Shown here piece after piece: positions 17,138 through 25,617 of a stretch of 64,000 bases of DNA. The position numbers were made by a program, and so were the translations under genes. The stretch covers positions 62,001 to 126,000 of the forward strand of contig NZ_JAAKEL010000004.1 of NCBI RefSeq assembly GCF_011039205.1, given 5' to 3'. The notes below the pieces were generated by a model. The model saw nothing but the letters and a program-made list of their open reading frames with translations. It was not told where the DNA came from and ran no database searches. The stretch is from Dysgonomonas sp. ZJ279 (GTDB lineage: Bacteria > Bacteroidota > Bacteroidia > Bacteroidales > Dysgonomonadaceae). Numbering within the stretch: position 1 is the stretch's first letter; each line of letters opens with the position of its first letter.

Positions 17138-18219
17138 TAGTTATTATATCGCTGTTTGCTATACTTCTTATTTTTGTTGGGTTCGACTTTATCTTATTCT
17201 TTTGTGAGTGGCAAGCCAGAATTCATATAGGCAGATGGGATGATCGGCTCAAGTGGCAAAAGGCAATCGAATCGAGAGCCCGTAAATGGTTAGATAGGCC
17301 TCCAACTGTAAAACTAACAGACAATAATTATTGGGTACTTTATGATGTGTTGCGTGGCAGATATCGTAACCGAACAATACAAAGCTGGCAAGCAGCAGGT
17401 CTGTTGATGGCTTTCGGCAAAACTGAGGCTGTCCGATATAGTAACGGAAAAATAGATACTACAACCGGCAATTGGAAAAAAGATCCCACACATATCGATG
17501 AAGCTTTGTTGGCATATATTCTAAAAAAAAATAAAGCATTAACTCCAATAGCCGAGAAAACTATTATTTCTCTCCTAACAAAATTGAAGGGAGACCAAGA
17601 GACTATTCCCTATCGGGCTACTATTCCAGATGTGAGGTTTATAGATACAATAGGCATGGTTACTCCCTTTCTTGTCCTCTGTGGAGAAGGTGAGCTTGCC
17701 ATGAAACAAATAGAAGAATATGACAAAGCGAAATTGGCAGATTCTTCCATTCCCTCACATGCTTATGATATAGTTCGAGATGTTCCTTTAGGAATATATG
17801 ATTGGGCACGAGGTATCGGATGGTACATACTGGGGCTTGTGGATTCTAATACGGGCGGATCGCTTGATATTCGCATAATTTCGTTAGCAGAAGAATTATT
17901 ATCTTATCAAAAAGAGGGTGGTGGCTTCGGTGCTATGTTTTTCAATAATGAGGCTACATGCGAGTCGTCCGGTACAGCTTTGATAGGTTTATTGATGGTA
18001 AATGCATATCGGATAAATTCTGACACACGATTTTTGGATGCAGCCTTTCGGATAGAAAAGCAGTTGATGCGACAGACTCGTAGAACTGGTGCTATAGATT
18101 TCTGTCAGGGCGATACAAAAGGTATCGGTTATTATTCTACTTCTTTTTCAGTTATGCCATTCGCACAGGGTATTGCATTGAAGTTGTCAAAAGATCTGAA
18201 TGAATATGCGAACGGATAA
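17134..18219 (+). CDS. Membrane-anchored GH88/GH105-like (alpha/alpha)6 protein
   Basis: A 361-residue protein. Residues 1-25 are a hydrophobic N-terminal segment (IISLFAILLIFVGFDFILFF) without a cleavage site, probably a membrane anchor. The rest has the six-hairpin pattern of unsaturated glucuronyl/rhamnogalacturonyl hydrolases: NYWVLYDVLRGRYRN, DTIGMVTPFLVLCGE, SHAYDIVRDVPLGIYDWARGIGWYILGLVD and AMFFNNEATCESSGTALIGLLM. The DWARGIGWY motif is the clearest link to GH105. Such enzymes remove unsaturated uronic acids left by lyases. In a synthesis operon it may instead trim or recycle the polymer, or be a non-catalytic relative. It overlaps both neighbours. Confidence 0.75.
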   Translation: MIVIISLFAILLIFVGFDFILFFCEWQARIHIGRWDDRLKWQKAIESRARKWLDRPPTVKLTDNNYWVLYDVLRGRYRNRTIQSWQAAGLLMAFGKTEAVRYSNGKIDTTTGNWKKDPTHIDEALLAYILKKNKALTPIAEKTIISLLTKLKGDQETIPYRATIPDVRFIDTIGMVTPFLVLCGEGELAMKQIEEYDKAKLADSSIPSHAYDIVRDVPLGIYDWARGIGWYILGLVDSNTGGSLDIRIISLAEELLSYQKEGGGFGAMFFNNEATCESSGTALIGLLMVNAYRINSDTRFLDAAFRIEKQLMRQTRRTGAIDFCQGDTKGIGYYSTSFSVMPFAQGIALKLSKDLNEYANG

Positions 18220-19729
18220 CTCGCGGAAGAATTTCATAGCCAGTATCTCAGTTATGCTAGTGATGACTTTTCTGGGATTTCTTACCCGAAAAGTTTTCGT
18301 AGATAACATAGGTGTCGAGTATTTGGGGCTTAATGGGTTATTGCTCAATATTCTGAGTGTAGTATCCTTACTTGAAGGCGGTTTTGGTACCAGTATAGTG
18401 TATAATTTGTATAAACCGCTTGCAGAAAAGGATCAGCCAAGAATCATTGCACTCGTACAGTTATACCGAAAGATATATCGCTACATCAGCCTCGGCGTAC
18501 TATTAATGGGGTTGGCAATATATCCTTTTCTTGATGTATTTATTAAAGACGGGGAATCATTGAAGTATGTCTCTGTTGTATTTTTCATTTTCCTGTTCAA
18601 CAGCATAGTTCCTTATTTCGCTGCATACAAATGGTCTTTAATTAATGCAGATCAGAAGCAGTATAAACTAGTACGTATCAATCTGGTATATCAAGTTGGG
18701 TTGAACCTGACAAAACTGGCTATACTATACTATACGAAAAATTATATTTTATATCTGATTATTGAATCTCTGTTTCTTGTAGGGTACAATGTAGCTATTA
18801 CCTATAAAGTCAATCAACTGTATTCATATATTAGAACGAAAGTGAAATACAAGGTTGACGAACTTACACGGAAAAGAATCATAACGAACTCAAAAGCTTT
18901 ATTTCTACATAGTCTCGGGGGATATTTGATGCATTCGACCGGCAATATTGTTATATCTTCATTTGTCAGCATTGCGATAGTTGGTTTGTATTCAAATTAT
19001 ACATTGATAACAAGCTATATAAATAATATTGTCACAAACACTTTAAATAGTTTCTCGGAGAGTGTCGGTAACCTCATAGCTACGGAAAGTGTTGAGCATG
19101 TCAATAAGGTTTTCAATACCATATTCTTACTTAATTTTATTATAATATCCTTACCTGTAATTGTACTTTCAAATACAATTAATCCATTTATTGTTTGGTG
19201 GTTAGGTTCCGAATATTTATTGGATATAGCTACCGTAGCTGTTATCCTGATCAACCTTTATATTTTTGGTATGCGTATCTCAGTTCAAATATTTAAGGTG
19301 AAATCGGGCATATTTGTACAAGACAAATTTTCTCCGCTTATACAAGGATGTGCTAACCTGATACTATCTCTCATTTTTGTGCAATTCTGGGGTATTACAG
19401 GGGTTTTACTTGCTTCAACCATAAGTGTATTGTCTATAGGATTTTGGCAATTTCCGTTTCTTGTTTACAAATATACATTCAAGAAACCACTCAGGCTCTA
19501 TTTCATAAGTTATGCGAAATATACGCTGATTGCACTTATTTCTTGGGTAGTCACTTATTATCTGTGCTATCTCTTGGATGACAACTCACTGATTGGCATT
19601 GTTCTCAAGAGTATTATTTCGTTAGTCGTTCCCATAGGGCTATACTATATATTGTTTAGTAGGACAACTGAAATGCGAAGCCTTATATTCACTTATATTA
19701 AACCAATGTTGCTCAAGATATTTAAATAA
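18200..19729 (+). CDS. Wzx-like polysaccharide flippase
   Basis: A 509-residue integral membrane protein with about twelve to fourteen hydrophobic helices. It opens RKNFIASISVMLVMTFLGFLTRKVFVDNIGVEYLGLNGLLLNILSVVSLLEGGFG, the characteristic start of MATE/MOP-type repeat-unit flippases. It would move the lipid-linked repeat unit across the inner membrane. The first codons overlap the upstream gene by 20 bp; a second ATG at 18206 is equally possible. This is the only flippase-like protein in the window, and no Wzy polymerase accompanies it. Confidence 0.9.
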   Translation: MNMRTDNSRKNFIASISVMLVMTFLGFLTRKVFVDNIGVEYLGLNGLLLNILSVVSLLEGGFGTSIVYNLYKPLAEKDQPRIIALVQLYRKIYRYISLGVLLMGLAIYPFLDVFIKDGESLKYVSVVFFIFLFNSIVPYFAAYKWSLINADQKQYKLVRINLVYQVGLNLTKLAILYYTKNYILYLIIESLFLVGYNVAITYKVNQLYSYIRTKVKYKVDELTRKRIITNSKALFLHSLGGYLMHSTGNIVISSFVSIAIVGLYSNYTLITSYINNIVTNTLNSFSESVGNLIATESVEHVNKVFNTIFLLNFIIISLPVIVLSNTINPFIVWWLGSEYLLDIATVAVILINLYIFGMRISVQIFKVKSGIFVQDKFSPLIQGCANLILSLIFVQFWGITGVLLASTISVLSIGFWQFPFLVYKYTFKKPLRLYFISYAKYTLIALISWVVTYYLCYLLDDNSLIGIVLKSIISLVVPIGLYYILFSRTTEMRSLIFTYIKPMLLKIFK

Positions 19730-20907
19730 TGAAAAAACGGCTATTCATTTCTATGCAATATATGGAGATAGGAGGAGTGGAACGCTCCTTACTGGGTCTT
19801 CTGGATAGTTTCGACTATTCATGTTATGATGTGGATCTTTTTATCTATCGTCATTCGGGTGAATTAATGCAGTTTATACCATCGAAGGTCAACCTACTAC
19901 CCGAAATTCCAGCCTATACAACTCTAACGCGGCCTATAACTCAGATCGCTGCTGAAGGATATTGGAGGATTGCTTTGGGGCGGTTGCAGGCTAAATATCA
20001 GGCAAGACGATTTGGTAAAAGGAATACTAACGGAGAAAACTATTCTATATATCAATATGTTGCCGATGCTACTACTCCTTATTTGCCTCCGATAAACGAT
20101 ATTGTTTACGATCTGGCAATAAGTTTTATAACACCGCATAATATAGTGAAAGACAAAGTGAATGCGAAATGCAAGGTGGCATGGATTCATACCGATTACT
20201 CGAATATTGCGATAGATGTGGGGCGTGAACTGAAGTCGTGGGGTGCATACGATTATATCGCTGCTATTTCGAAAGATGCCCAAAAAGCATTCATATCAAG
20301 ATTCCCATCTTTGTCTGATAAAGTTGTCGTTATTGAAAATATTCTTTCTGTAAATTTTGTCAGAGAACAGGCTCTCCTGCAAAAGCCGGAATTAGATGCA
20401 GAGATAAAGCTTCTCACAGTAGGACGTTTCTGTTATCCGAAAGCATTGGATCAAGCTGTGCGTATCTGTGCCAAACTGGTAGAGAATGGATTACCTGTCA
20501 AGTGGTATGCCATCGGTTATGGAGATGAAGATACAGTCCGAAATGCAATTGACGAATGTGGAATGCACGATCATTTTATTATCTTGGGTAAGAAAATGAA
20601 TCCCTATCCTTATATTGCCGCTTGTGATATTTATATTCAACCCTCGCGTTACGAAGGCAAAGCAGTTACCGTACGGGAAGCACAAATACTGGGGAAACCG
20701 GTTGTGATAACTGCTTTTAATACTTCGGCCAGCCAATTGATAGATGGTTTCGACGGTCTCATTGTCCCTATGGATATCGATGGTGCTGCATCTAGAATCC
20801 AATCTCTTATAGAGAATAAGTCGTTACAAGAAGAGTTTCGTAAGAATATGGAGATTACCGATTATGGCAACTCTAAAGAAGTAGAGCTTATATATAGATT
20901 ATTATGA
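19729..20907 (+). CDS. Glycosyltransferase family 4
   Basis: A GT-B enzyme starting RLFISMQYMEIGGVERSLLGLLDSF. The donor half begins IKLLTVGRFCYPKALDQAVRI and contains QPSRYEGKAVTVREAQILGKPVV, the EX7E loop. The GGVERSLLGLLD start resembles Bacteroidetes capsule transferases. The ATG shares one base with the flippase stop (TAATG), so translation is coupled, and the gene overlaps the next by 4 bp. Confidence 0.92.
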   Translation: MKKRLFISMQYMEIGGVERSLLGLLDSFDYSCYDVDLFIYRHSGELMQFIPSKVNLLPEIPAYTTLTRPITQIAAEGYWRIALGRLQAKYQARRFGKRNTNGENYSIYQYVADATTPYLPPINDIVYDLAISFITPHNIVKDKVNAKCKVAWIHTDYSNIAIDVGRELKSWGAYDYIAAISKDAQKAFISRFPSLSDKVVVIENILSVNFVREQALLQKPELDAEIKLLTVGRFCYPKALDQAVRICAKLVENGLPVKWYAIGYGDEDTVRNAIDECGMHDHFIILGKKMNPYPYIAACDIYIQPSRYEGKAVTVREAQILGKPVVITAFNTSASQLIDGFDGLIVPMDIDGAASRIQSLIENKSLQEEFRKNMEITDYGNSKEVELIYRLL

Positions 20908-21959
20908 GGTTATTGTATATAACTAACGGAATAACAGGAGTTGGAGGTCTTGAGCGTGTACTCTCTGTAAAGGCGTCGTACCTTGCCGATAATCTTGGTT
21001 ATGAAATTTGTATAGTATCTCTTAATGAGAAAGAGAAAGAACCATTTTATAAGTTCAGTTCCAGAATAGTTTTTCGTTCGGTAGAGGTAATAAAGAGTAA
21101 ATCCGAATATTTCTTGGGTATAAGACGTATAGTCAAAGAATTTGCCCCCGATGTTATTTCCGTTTGCGATGATGGATTAAAGGGTTTTTTTGTACCCCTA
21201 TGGATTGGCTGTAAAGCCAAGATTATTTACGAAAGACATGTTTCGAAAGAGATGGTTACCCATGGTAAGAATCCAAATCTAAAACAAAAAGTATCTTTAT
21301 TATTGATGGATATAGGAAGTAGGCTCTATGATAGATTTATTGTTCTGACAAGTGATAACAAGCAGCAGTGGAGATCTAAAAATATCGAGGTAATACCTAA
21401 TCCTCTTCCCTTTTATCCCGATTCGGTTTCTAAATTAAATAATAAACGTATTATTAGTGTTGGAAAAGTCTCGGTTCAGAAAGGTTATGAACGTTTGTCA
21501 GAAGCTTGGAAACTAATTGGGCATAAGTATCCGGATTGGAGTATCGACATATATGGTTCGGTTTCAGATAATAGTAATTTGCCGGAGATTATAAGAGAAG
21601 CTTCTATAAATATAAATAAACCGGTTAAAGATATACAGAACGAATATCTGGCATCTTCGATTTATGTATTACCTTCTCGATTCGAGGGCTTCGGAATGGT
21701 GCTAATCGAGGCTATGGCGTGTGGAGTGCCTTGTGTAGCTTTTGATTGTCCCTGTGGACCGAGAGATATAATCAAGGATGGAGAAGACGGTTTTCTAGTT
21801 GAGAATGGCAATATAAAACAATTTGCGAAACAGCTTTCTTTACTGATTGAAGATGAACAATTGCGTAAAGAAATGGGTAGAAATGCCCGTCGTAATATAC
21901 GGCGTTATGATGTTAGCATCATTGCTGGCAAGTGGGATGAACTTTTCAAGATTTTATGA
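20904..21959 (+). CDS. Glycosyltransferase family 4 (GalNAc-transferase-like)
   Basis: A 351-residue GT-B enzyme. It starts LLYITNGITGVGGLERVLSVKASYLAD; the donor half begins IISVGKVSVQKGYERLSEAW and contains LPSRFEGFGMVLIEAMACGVPCVAFDCPCGPRDII, an intact EX7E motif followed by the CPxGP loop. That loop is shared with enzymes such as PglH/PglJ that add GalNAc, so a hexosamine donor is possible but uncertain. It is coupled to both neighbours by 4-bp overlaps. Confidence 0.92.
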   Translation: MRLLYITNGITGVGGLERVLSVKASYLADNLGYEICIVSLNEKEKEPFYKFSSRIVFRSVEVIKSKSEYFLGIRRIVKEFAPDVISVCDDGLKGFFVPLWIGCKAKIIYERHVSKEMVTHGKNPNLKQKVSLLLMDIGSRLYDRFIVLTSDNKQQWRSKNIEVIPNPLPFYPDSVSKLNNKRIISVGKVSVQKGYERLSEAWKLIGHKYPDWSIDIYGSVSDNSNLPEIIREASININKPVKDIQNEYLASSIYVLPSRFEGFGMVLIEAMACGVPCVAFDCPCGPRDIIKDGEDGFLVENGNIKQFAKQLSLLIEDEQLRKEMGRNARRNIRRYDVSIIAGKWDELFKIL

Positions 21960-22978
21960 TAAGTATAATTGTACCGGTTTATAATGTAGAACATTGTCTG
22001 GCTAAGTGCTTGGATAGTCTGTTGAAGCAAACCTACTGCAACATAGAAGTGGTGTGTGTCGACGATGGTTCACAAGATAAAAGTGGCTCTATTTTAGCCG
22101 AATATTCGAAAAAAGACCACCGTTTGAAAATGATTACACAAGAAAACAGTGGTATAGCCTCGGCGCGTAACCGAGCTATAGAGGAAGCACAAGGGGAATG
22201 GATCATGTTTGTAGATTCGGACGATTGGGTAGATGTCACCACATGCGAGAGAGCAATAACTTTGATAGGAGACTCTGATATAGATATAGTGCTTTGGGCA
22301 TATACTCGCGAATTTGTGAATGGGAAGAATGCTCCGCGTTTTTTAATGGATGGGGATAGGTTGTTTGACGAAAACAATATACAGTCCTTACATCGTCTGA
22401 TTATAGGTCCTATTGGAGCAGAACTGTGTGACCCTACATTACTCCATTCGTGGGGAACTGTATGGGGAAAACTCTATTCTCGCAATGTAATCTCAGAAAC
22501 CAGATTTGTAGATACAAATATTATTGGCTCGGCCGAAGATGTATTGTTTAATATAGAAGTATTCACTCGTATAAAAAGAGCATTCTATGTGAACGAGGCT
22601 ATGTATCACTACCGTAAAAGTGGAAAGTCATTTACCGGAGGTCATAACAAAAATCTCAATGAACGGTGGATAAATCTTTATTCGATGATGTCGGATATTA
22701 TTGTGGCATACGATCTTCCTTCCGATTTTAATGAAGCTCTTAACAGTCGGATCGCACTGGGGCTGATAGGGCAGGGGATAAATGAATGTAAGTCCCCGCG
22801 AAGTACACAAGATAAAATAAACGTAATAAAACAGATAATAACCCAAGAGCAATATCGTTTAGCCGTGAAGAATTTACCACTCAAGTATTTTCCACTCCAT
22901 TGGCGCCTGTTTTTCTGGGCTGCTAAGAATGGTAAAGCAAATATACTTTATATTCTTTTACTGATAATGAGTCGATAA
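21956..22978 (+). CDS. Glycosyltransferase family 2
   Basis: A GT-A enzyme and the last gene of the polysaccharide operon. MISIIVPVYNVEHCLAKCLDSLLKQTY starts the donor-binding half, then VCVDDGSQDKSG, GIASARNRAIEEAQGEWIMFVDSDDW with the DXD-type motif, and GSAEDVLFNIEVF near residue 195. The C-terminus is basic and partly hydrophobic. It overlaps the preceding gene by 4 bp. A weak AT-rich hairpin (GATATAtttTATATC, 22985-22999) follows the stop and may end transcription. Confidence 0.92.
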   Translation: MISIIVPVYNVEHCLAKCLDSLLKQTYCNIEVVCVDDGSQDKSGSILAEYSKKDHRLKMITQENSGIASARNRAIEEAQGEWIMFVDSDDWVDVTTCERAITLIGDSDIDIVLWAYTREFVNGKNAPRFLMDGDRLFDENNIQSLHRLIIGPIGAELCDPTLLHSWGTVWGKLYSRNVISETRFVDTNIIGSAEDVLFNIEVFTRIKRAFYVNEAMYHYRKSGKSFTGGHNKNLNERWINLYSMMSDIIVAYDLPSDFNEALNSRIALGLIGQGINECKSPRSTQDKINVIKQIITQEQYRLAVKNLPLKYFPLHWRLFFWAAKNGKANILYILLLIMSR

Positions 22979-23157
22979 TAATTTGATATATTTTATATCT
23001 ATTATTTTATTATATACCTTTATGTATTAAATATAATTTAATAATTTGAATATTAATGTGATTTTATAACATAATGTAGGTGTGTATAAAATTAAATTTG
23101 AACTTTTTGAAAAAGTGAATTCTATTATTTTTTAACTTAACAATAATAAAACTCATA

Positions 23158-24225
23158 ATGATAAGATATTATAGTAAGCTCTTAATGGTTATGTGTCTGC
23201 TTGTCTCTTCGTGTACAAAAGACGAAGACCAGAATGCAGATATGCGTATGGTTCCTGAAAAAATATATGTAATAGACAACAATGTCTTTGGTATCAGAGC
23301 AGATAAGACAGAAGCTAAGGCAACTACAGATGGGATCAATAAGGCTATCGCAAAAGCAAAATCGGAAGGATATAATACCGTTAAACTGGTCAAAGGAGAT
23401 TATCTGATATACTGTGTTAATGAGAGCGACTGGTATGCCACCGATGGTATATTCGTGCCGACCAATATGACTCTCGATCTGGGTGAAGCCAGATTGTATG
23501 TAGAGCCAAACGACGCTCCTCACTATGCATTGATACAGATAGATCATGCCGAAAATGTAACAGTCAGAGGTGGACATATTATTGGAGATAGAGCTCAACA
23601 TGCGAATAAAAACCATGCCTTAGGGTATGGTATTCAGGTTATAGCATCGAGAGATGTAAAAATAGAAAATGTAAAAATAGAAAGTGTAACAGGAAGTGGT
23701 ATTATATTTACGACATACGTTTATATAGCATTTCATGGAAGGTTCCCTTCTAAAAATGTAAAAGTTACCGGATGTGATATTTCGGACTGTGGTAAACATG
23801 GTATTCATGCAGTTGAAAATAAAGGGCTTGAAATATCAAACAATAAGATTTCTAACATTAAGGGAGGCATAGATCAATATGCAATCGATATAAATCCTAA
23901 CTCAGCGTGGAAAAGTGTGATGGGAAACGTTAAAATAAGCAACAATACATTAGAAAATTGTAGCAATGGAATGAGGCTTTGGGGTGGGAGTGATATAGAG
24001 ATATCTGAAAATTATTTTGAAAACTTAAATATATTTGGCATACACTGCCAAAGAGTACAAATCTATAAGAATACGCTGACCAATACAGGCACTATCTATA
24101 TCAGCGCAAGTAGTGAAAATGGTCTGAGTGAAGATTATTGTATCCCCACTGAGGGCGATAAGAAGAATATCTGTTACAAGATAACAGACTACTCAACCAA
24201 AACTCCGAATTTTACTTGTCCATAA
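23158..24225 (+). CDS. Right-handed parallel beta-helix lipoprotein
   Basis: A 355-residue secreted protein with a lipoprotein signal (KLLMVMCLLVSSC). The mature part starts with VIDNNVFGIRADKTEAKATTDGINKAIAKAKSEGYNTVKLVKGDYLI, the Pectate_lyase_3-like first coil. It continues with many NVKIENVKIESVTGSG- and GLEISNNKISNIKGG-type coils of a pectate-lyase-like beta-helix. Such proteins are surface glycan lyases or hydrolases, or phage-depolymerase-like folds. No catalytic residues could be assigned with confidence. It is a tandem paralogue of the next gene. With the polysaccharide operon just upstream, it might act on the cell's own polymer, which is inference. Confidence 0.82.
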   Translation: MIRYYSKLLMVMCLLVSSCTKDEDQNADMRMVPEKIYVIDNNVFGIRADKTEAKATTDGINKAIAKAKSEGYNTVKLVKGDYLIYCVNESDWYATDGIFVPTNMTLDLGEARLYVEPNDAPHYALIQIDHAENVTVRGGHIIGDRAQHANKNHALGYGIQVIASRDVKIENVKIESVTGSGIIFTTYVYIAFHGRFPSKNVKVTGCDISDCGKHGIHAVENKGLEISNNKISNIKGGIDQYAIDINPNSAWKSVMGNVKISNNTLENCSNGMRLWGGSDIEISENYFENLNIFGIHCQRVQIYKNTLTNTGTIYISASSENGLSEDYCIPTEGDKKNICYKITDYSTKTPNFTCP

Positions 24226-24253
24226 TCTCATTGTTATAAAAGAAATAAATCAA

Positions 24254-25351
24254 ATGAAAGCTAAATATATATATTTAATCCTATTAGTATCTTTACTTGC
24301 ATACTCATGTTCTAATGATGATTCTGAGCCGAGTAATGTATTTGTTATAAATAATTCTCAATTTGGAATTTCGGCCAACAAATCGAATGCCCGACAAACC
24401 ACCGACGGAATAAATAAAGCTATCGAACAGGCTAAAGACGAAGGGTATAGTATAATAAAGCTCGCTAAGGGCGAGTATCTGATACGTAGCGAAGGTGCTA
24501 CAGGCTATGATAATGGTAATGGTATATTCATACCCAATAATATCACTTTCGATTTGACAGAAGCTACATTATATATTGAGCCCGGCAGCAAGGACGTGCA
24601 TAAACTGATTCGTATAGATGAAGTAGAAAACGTAACTATCATCGGAGGGCATCTGATCGGTAACAAGGATAAGTATGATGCCGAGAACAATACGAAACCT
24701 AGTGAATGCGCTATCGAAATAAACTGTTCGAGAAATATTATAGTAGATGGTGTAAAAATGGAAAACTTCAGAGGCAGTGCCATGTGGGTTGGTTATGGAT
24801 TTATAGCACCCAACGAGAAACGATTGAATAAGAATATTAAGATCGTTAACTGTGAGATTTTTCATAATAGCATGCAAGGAATAAGTATTATACATGCAAG
24901 CAATGTCGAAATAGCCTACAATAAGATTTACGATATAGGCGGGATGGCACCGGGTTGCGGAATAGACTTAGAACCCGAAACCGATTGGCTTGATCCGTTG
25001 CATCCTTGGAAATCGTGGGTCGAATATGTTAATATTCATCACAACGAATTTAAAGATACCAAAGGTGAAGGTTTGTGTTTTGTCAATTACTACACCACAG
25101 ACATAGAAGCTACAGACAATAAATTCGATAATTCGGCCATTATAGTTAGCAGCAATGCTAAAAGGATTCGTCTGATGCGAAACACTCTAAAAGGATGGGA
25201 ATCATATATGGTTGCAAGTACTTCAGAAGACGTATATATGCCTCTCGAAGGACCAAATAAGAATGACATAGAATTTAAGGAGCGAGCGTTAAACTGTTCT
25301 ACTCAAACAGGATATATTAAGGAGACTGATAATTATGCAAAGTGTTATTAA
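24254..25351 (+). CDS. Right-handed parallel beta-helix lipoprotein (paralogue)
   Basis: A 365-residue lipoprotein (signal LILLVSLLAYSC) with the same architecture as the preceding protein. The first coil, FVINNSQFGISANKSNARQTTDGINKAIEQAKDEGYSIIKLAKGEYLI, is clearly homologous. The later coils diverge, with YVNIHHNEFKDTKGEGLCFVNYY and a CGIDLEPETDWLDPLHPW insertion near residues 235-255. The 28-bp gap points to a two-gene operon ended by the hairpin at 25468-25500. A shared ancestor and divergent ligand specificity are likely. Catalysis is unproven. Confidence 0.82.
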   Translation: MKAKYIYLILLVSLLAYSCSNDDSEPSNVFVINNSQFGISANKSNARQTTDGINKAIEQAKDEGYSIIKLAKGEYLIRSEGATGYDNGNGIFIPNNITFDLTEATLYIEPGSKDVHKLIRIDEVENVTIIGGHLIGNKDKYDAENNTKPSECAIEINCSRNIIVDGVKMENFRGSAMWVGYGFIAPNEKRLNKNIKIVNCEIFHNSMQGISIIHASNVEIAYNKIYDIGGMAPGCGIDLEPETDWLDPLHPWKSWVEYVNIHHNEFKDTKGEGLCFVNYYTTDIEATDNKFDNSAIIVSSNAKRIRLMRNTLKGWESYMVASTSEDVYMPLEGPNKNDIEFKERALNCSTQTGYIKETDNYAKCY

Positions 25352-25467
25352 AAGAGAAGCCTTACATAAGCGAGCAAGCATGGAAAGATGCTCCGTCATT
25401 ATGCCCATATATTTGATACGAGCATTTTAAGAGATATCCGAAGAAAGAAATACATATTTAGAAATAT

Positions 25468-25501
25468 AAAAGCCTGTCAGAAATAATCTGATGGGCTTTT
25501 A
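25468..25501 (+). terminator. Intrinsic terminator after the beta-helix pair
   Basis: A 14-bp stem (aaaagcctgtcaga with tctgatgggctttt, two G-U pairs) with a 5-nt loop, 117 bp after the last beta-helix gene. The A-rich left and T-rich right flanks would let it work in both directions, so it could also stop transcription of the converging leucine-rich-repeat gene. Confidence 0.7.
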
Positions 25502-25617
25502 TCGTAAATAAACGTTGATTCTTTCATTAAGATTATAGTACTATATTATCCTGCATACACGGAAGTACATCGCTTGATAAGACCACAATTTTGGTGGACT
25601 TTAAATTGAAAGAATAA

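Noticed and set aside
22977-23000. Terminator after the capsule operon
   Set aside because: The hairpin is short, purely A/T apart from two G-C pairs and overlaps the stop codon; kept only as a remark in the last transferase entry.
23093-23100. TAAATTTG as promoter of the beta-helix operon
   Set aside because: It fits TAnnTTTG, but this motif arises often by chance in such AT-rich DNA and no TTTG lies 19 bp upstream.
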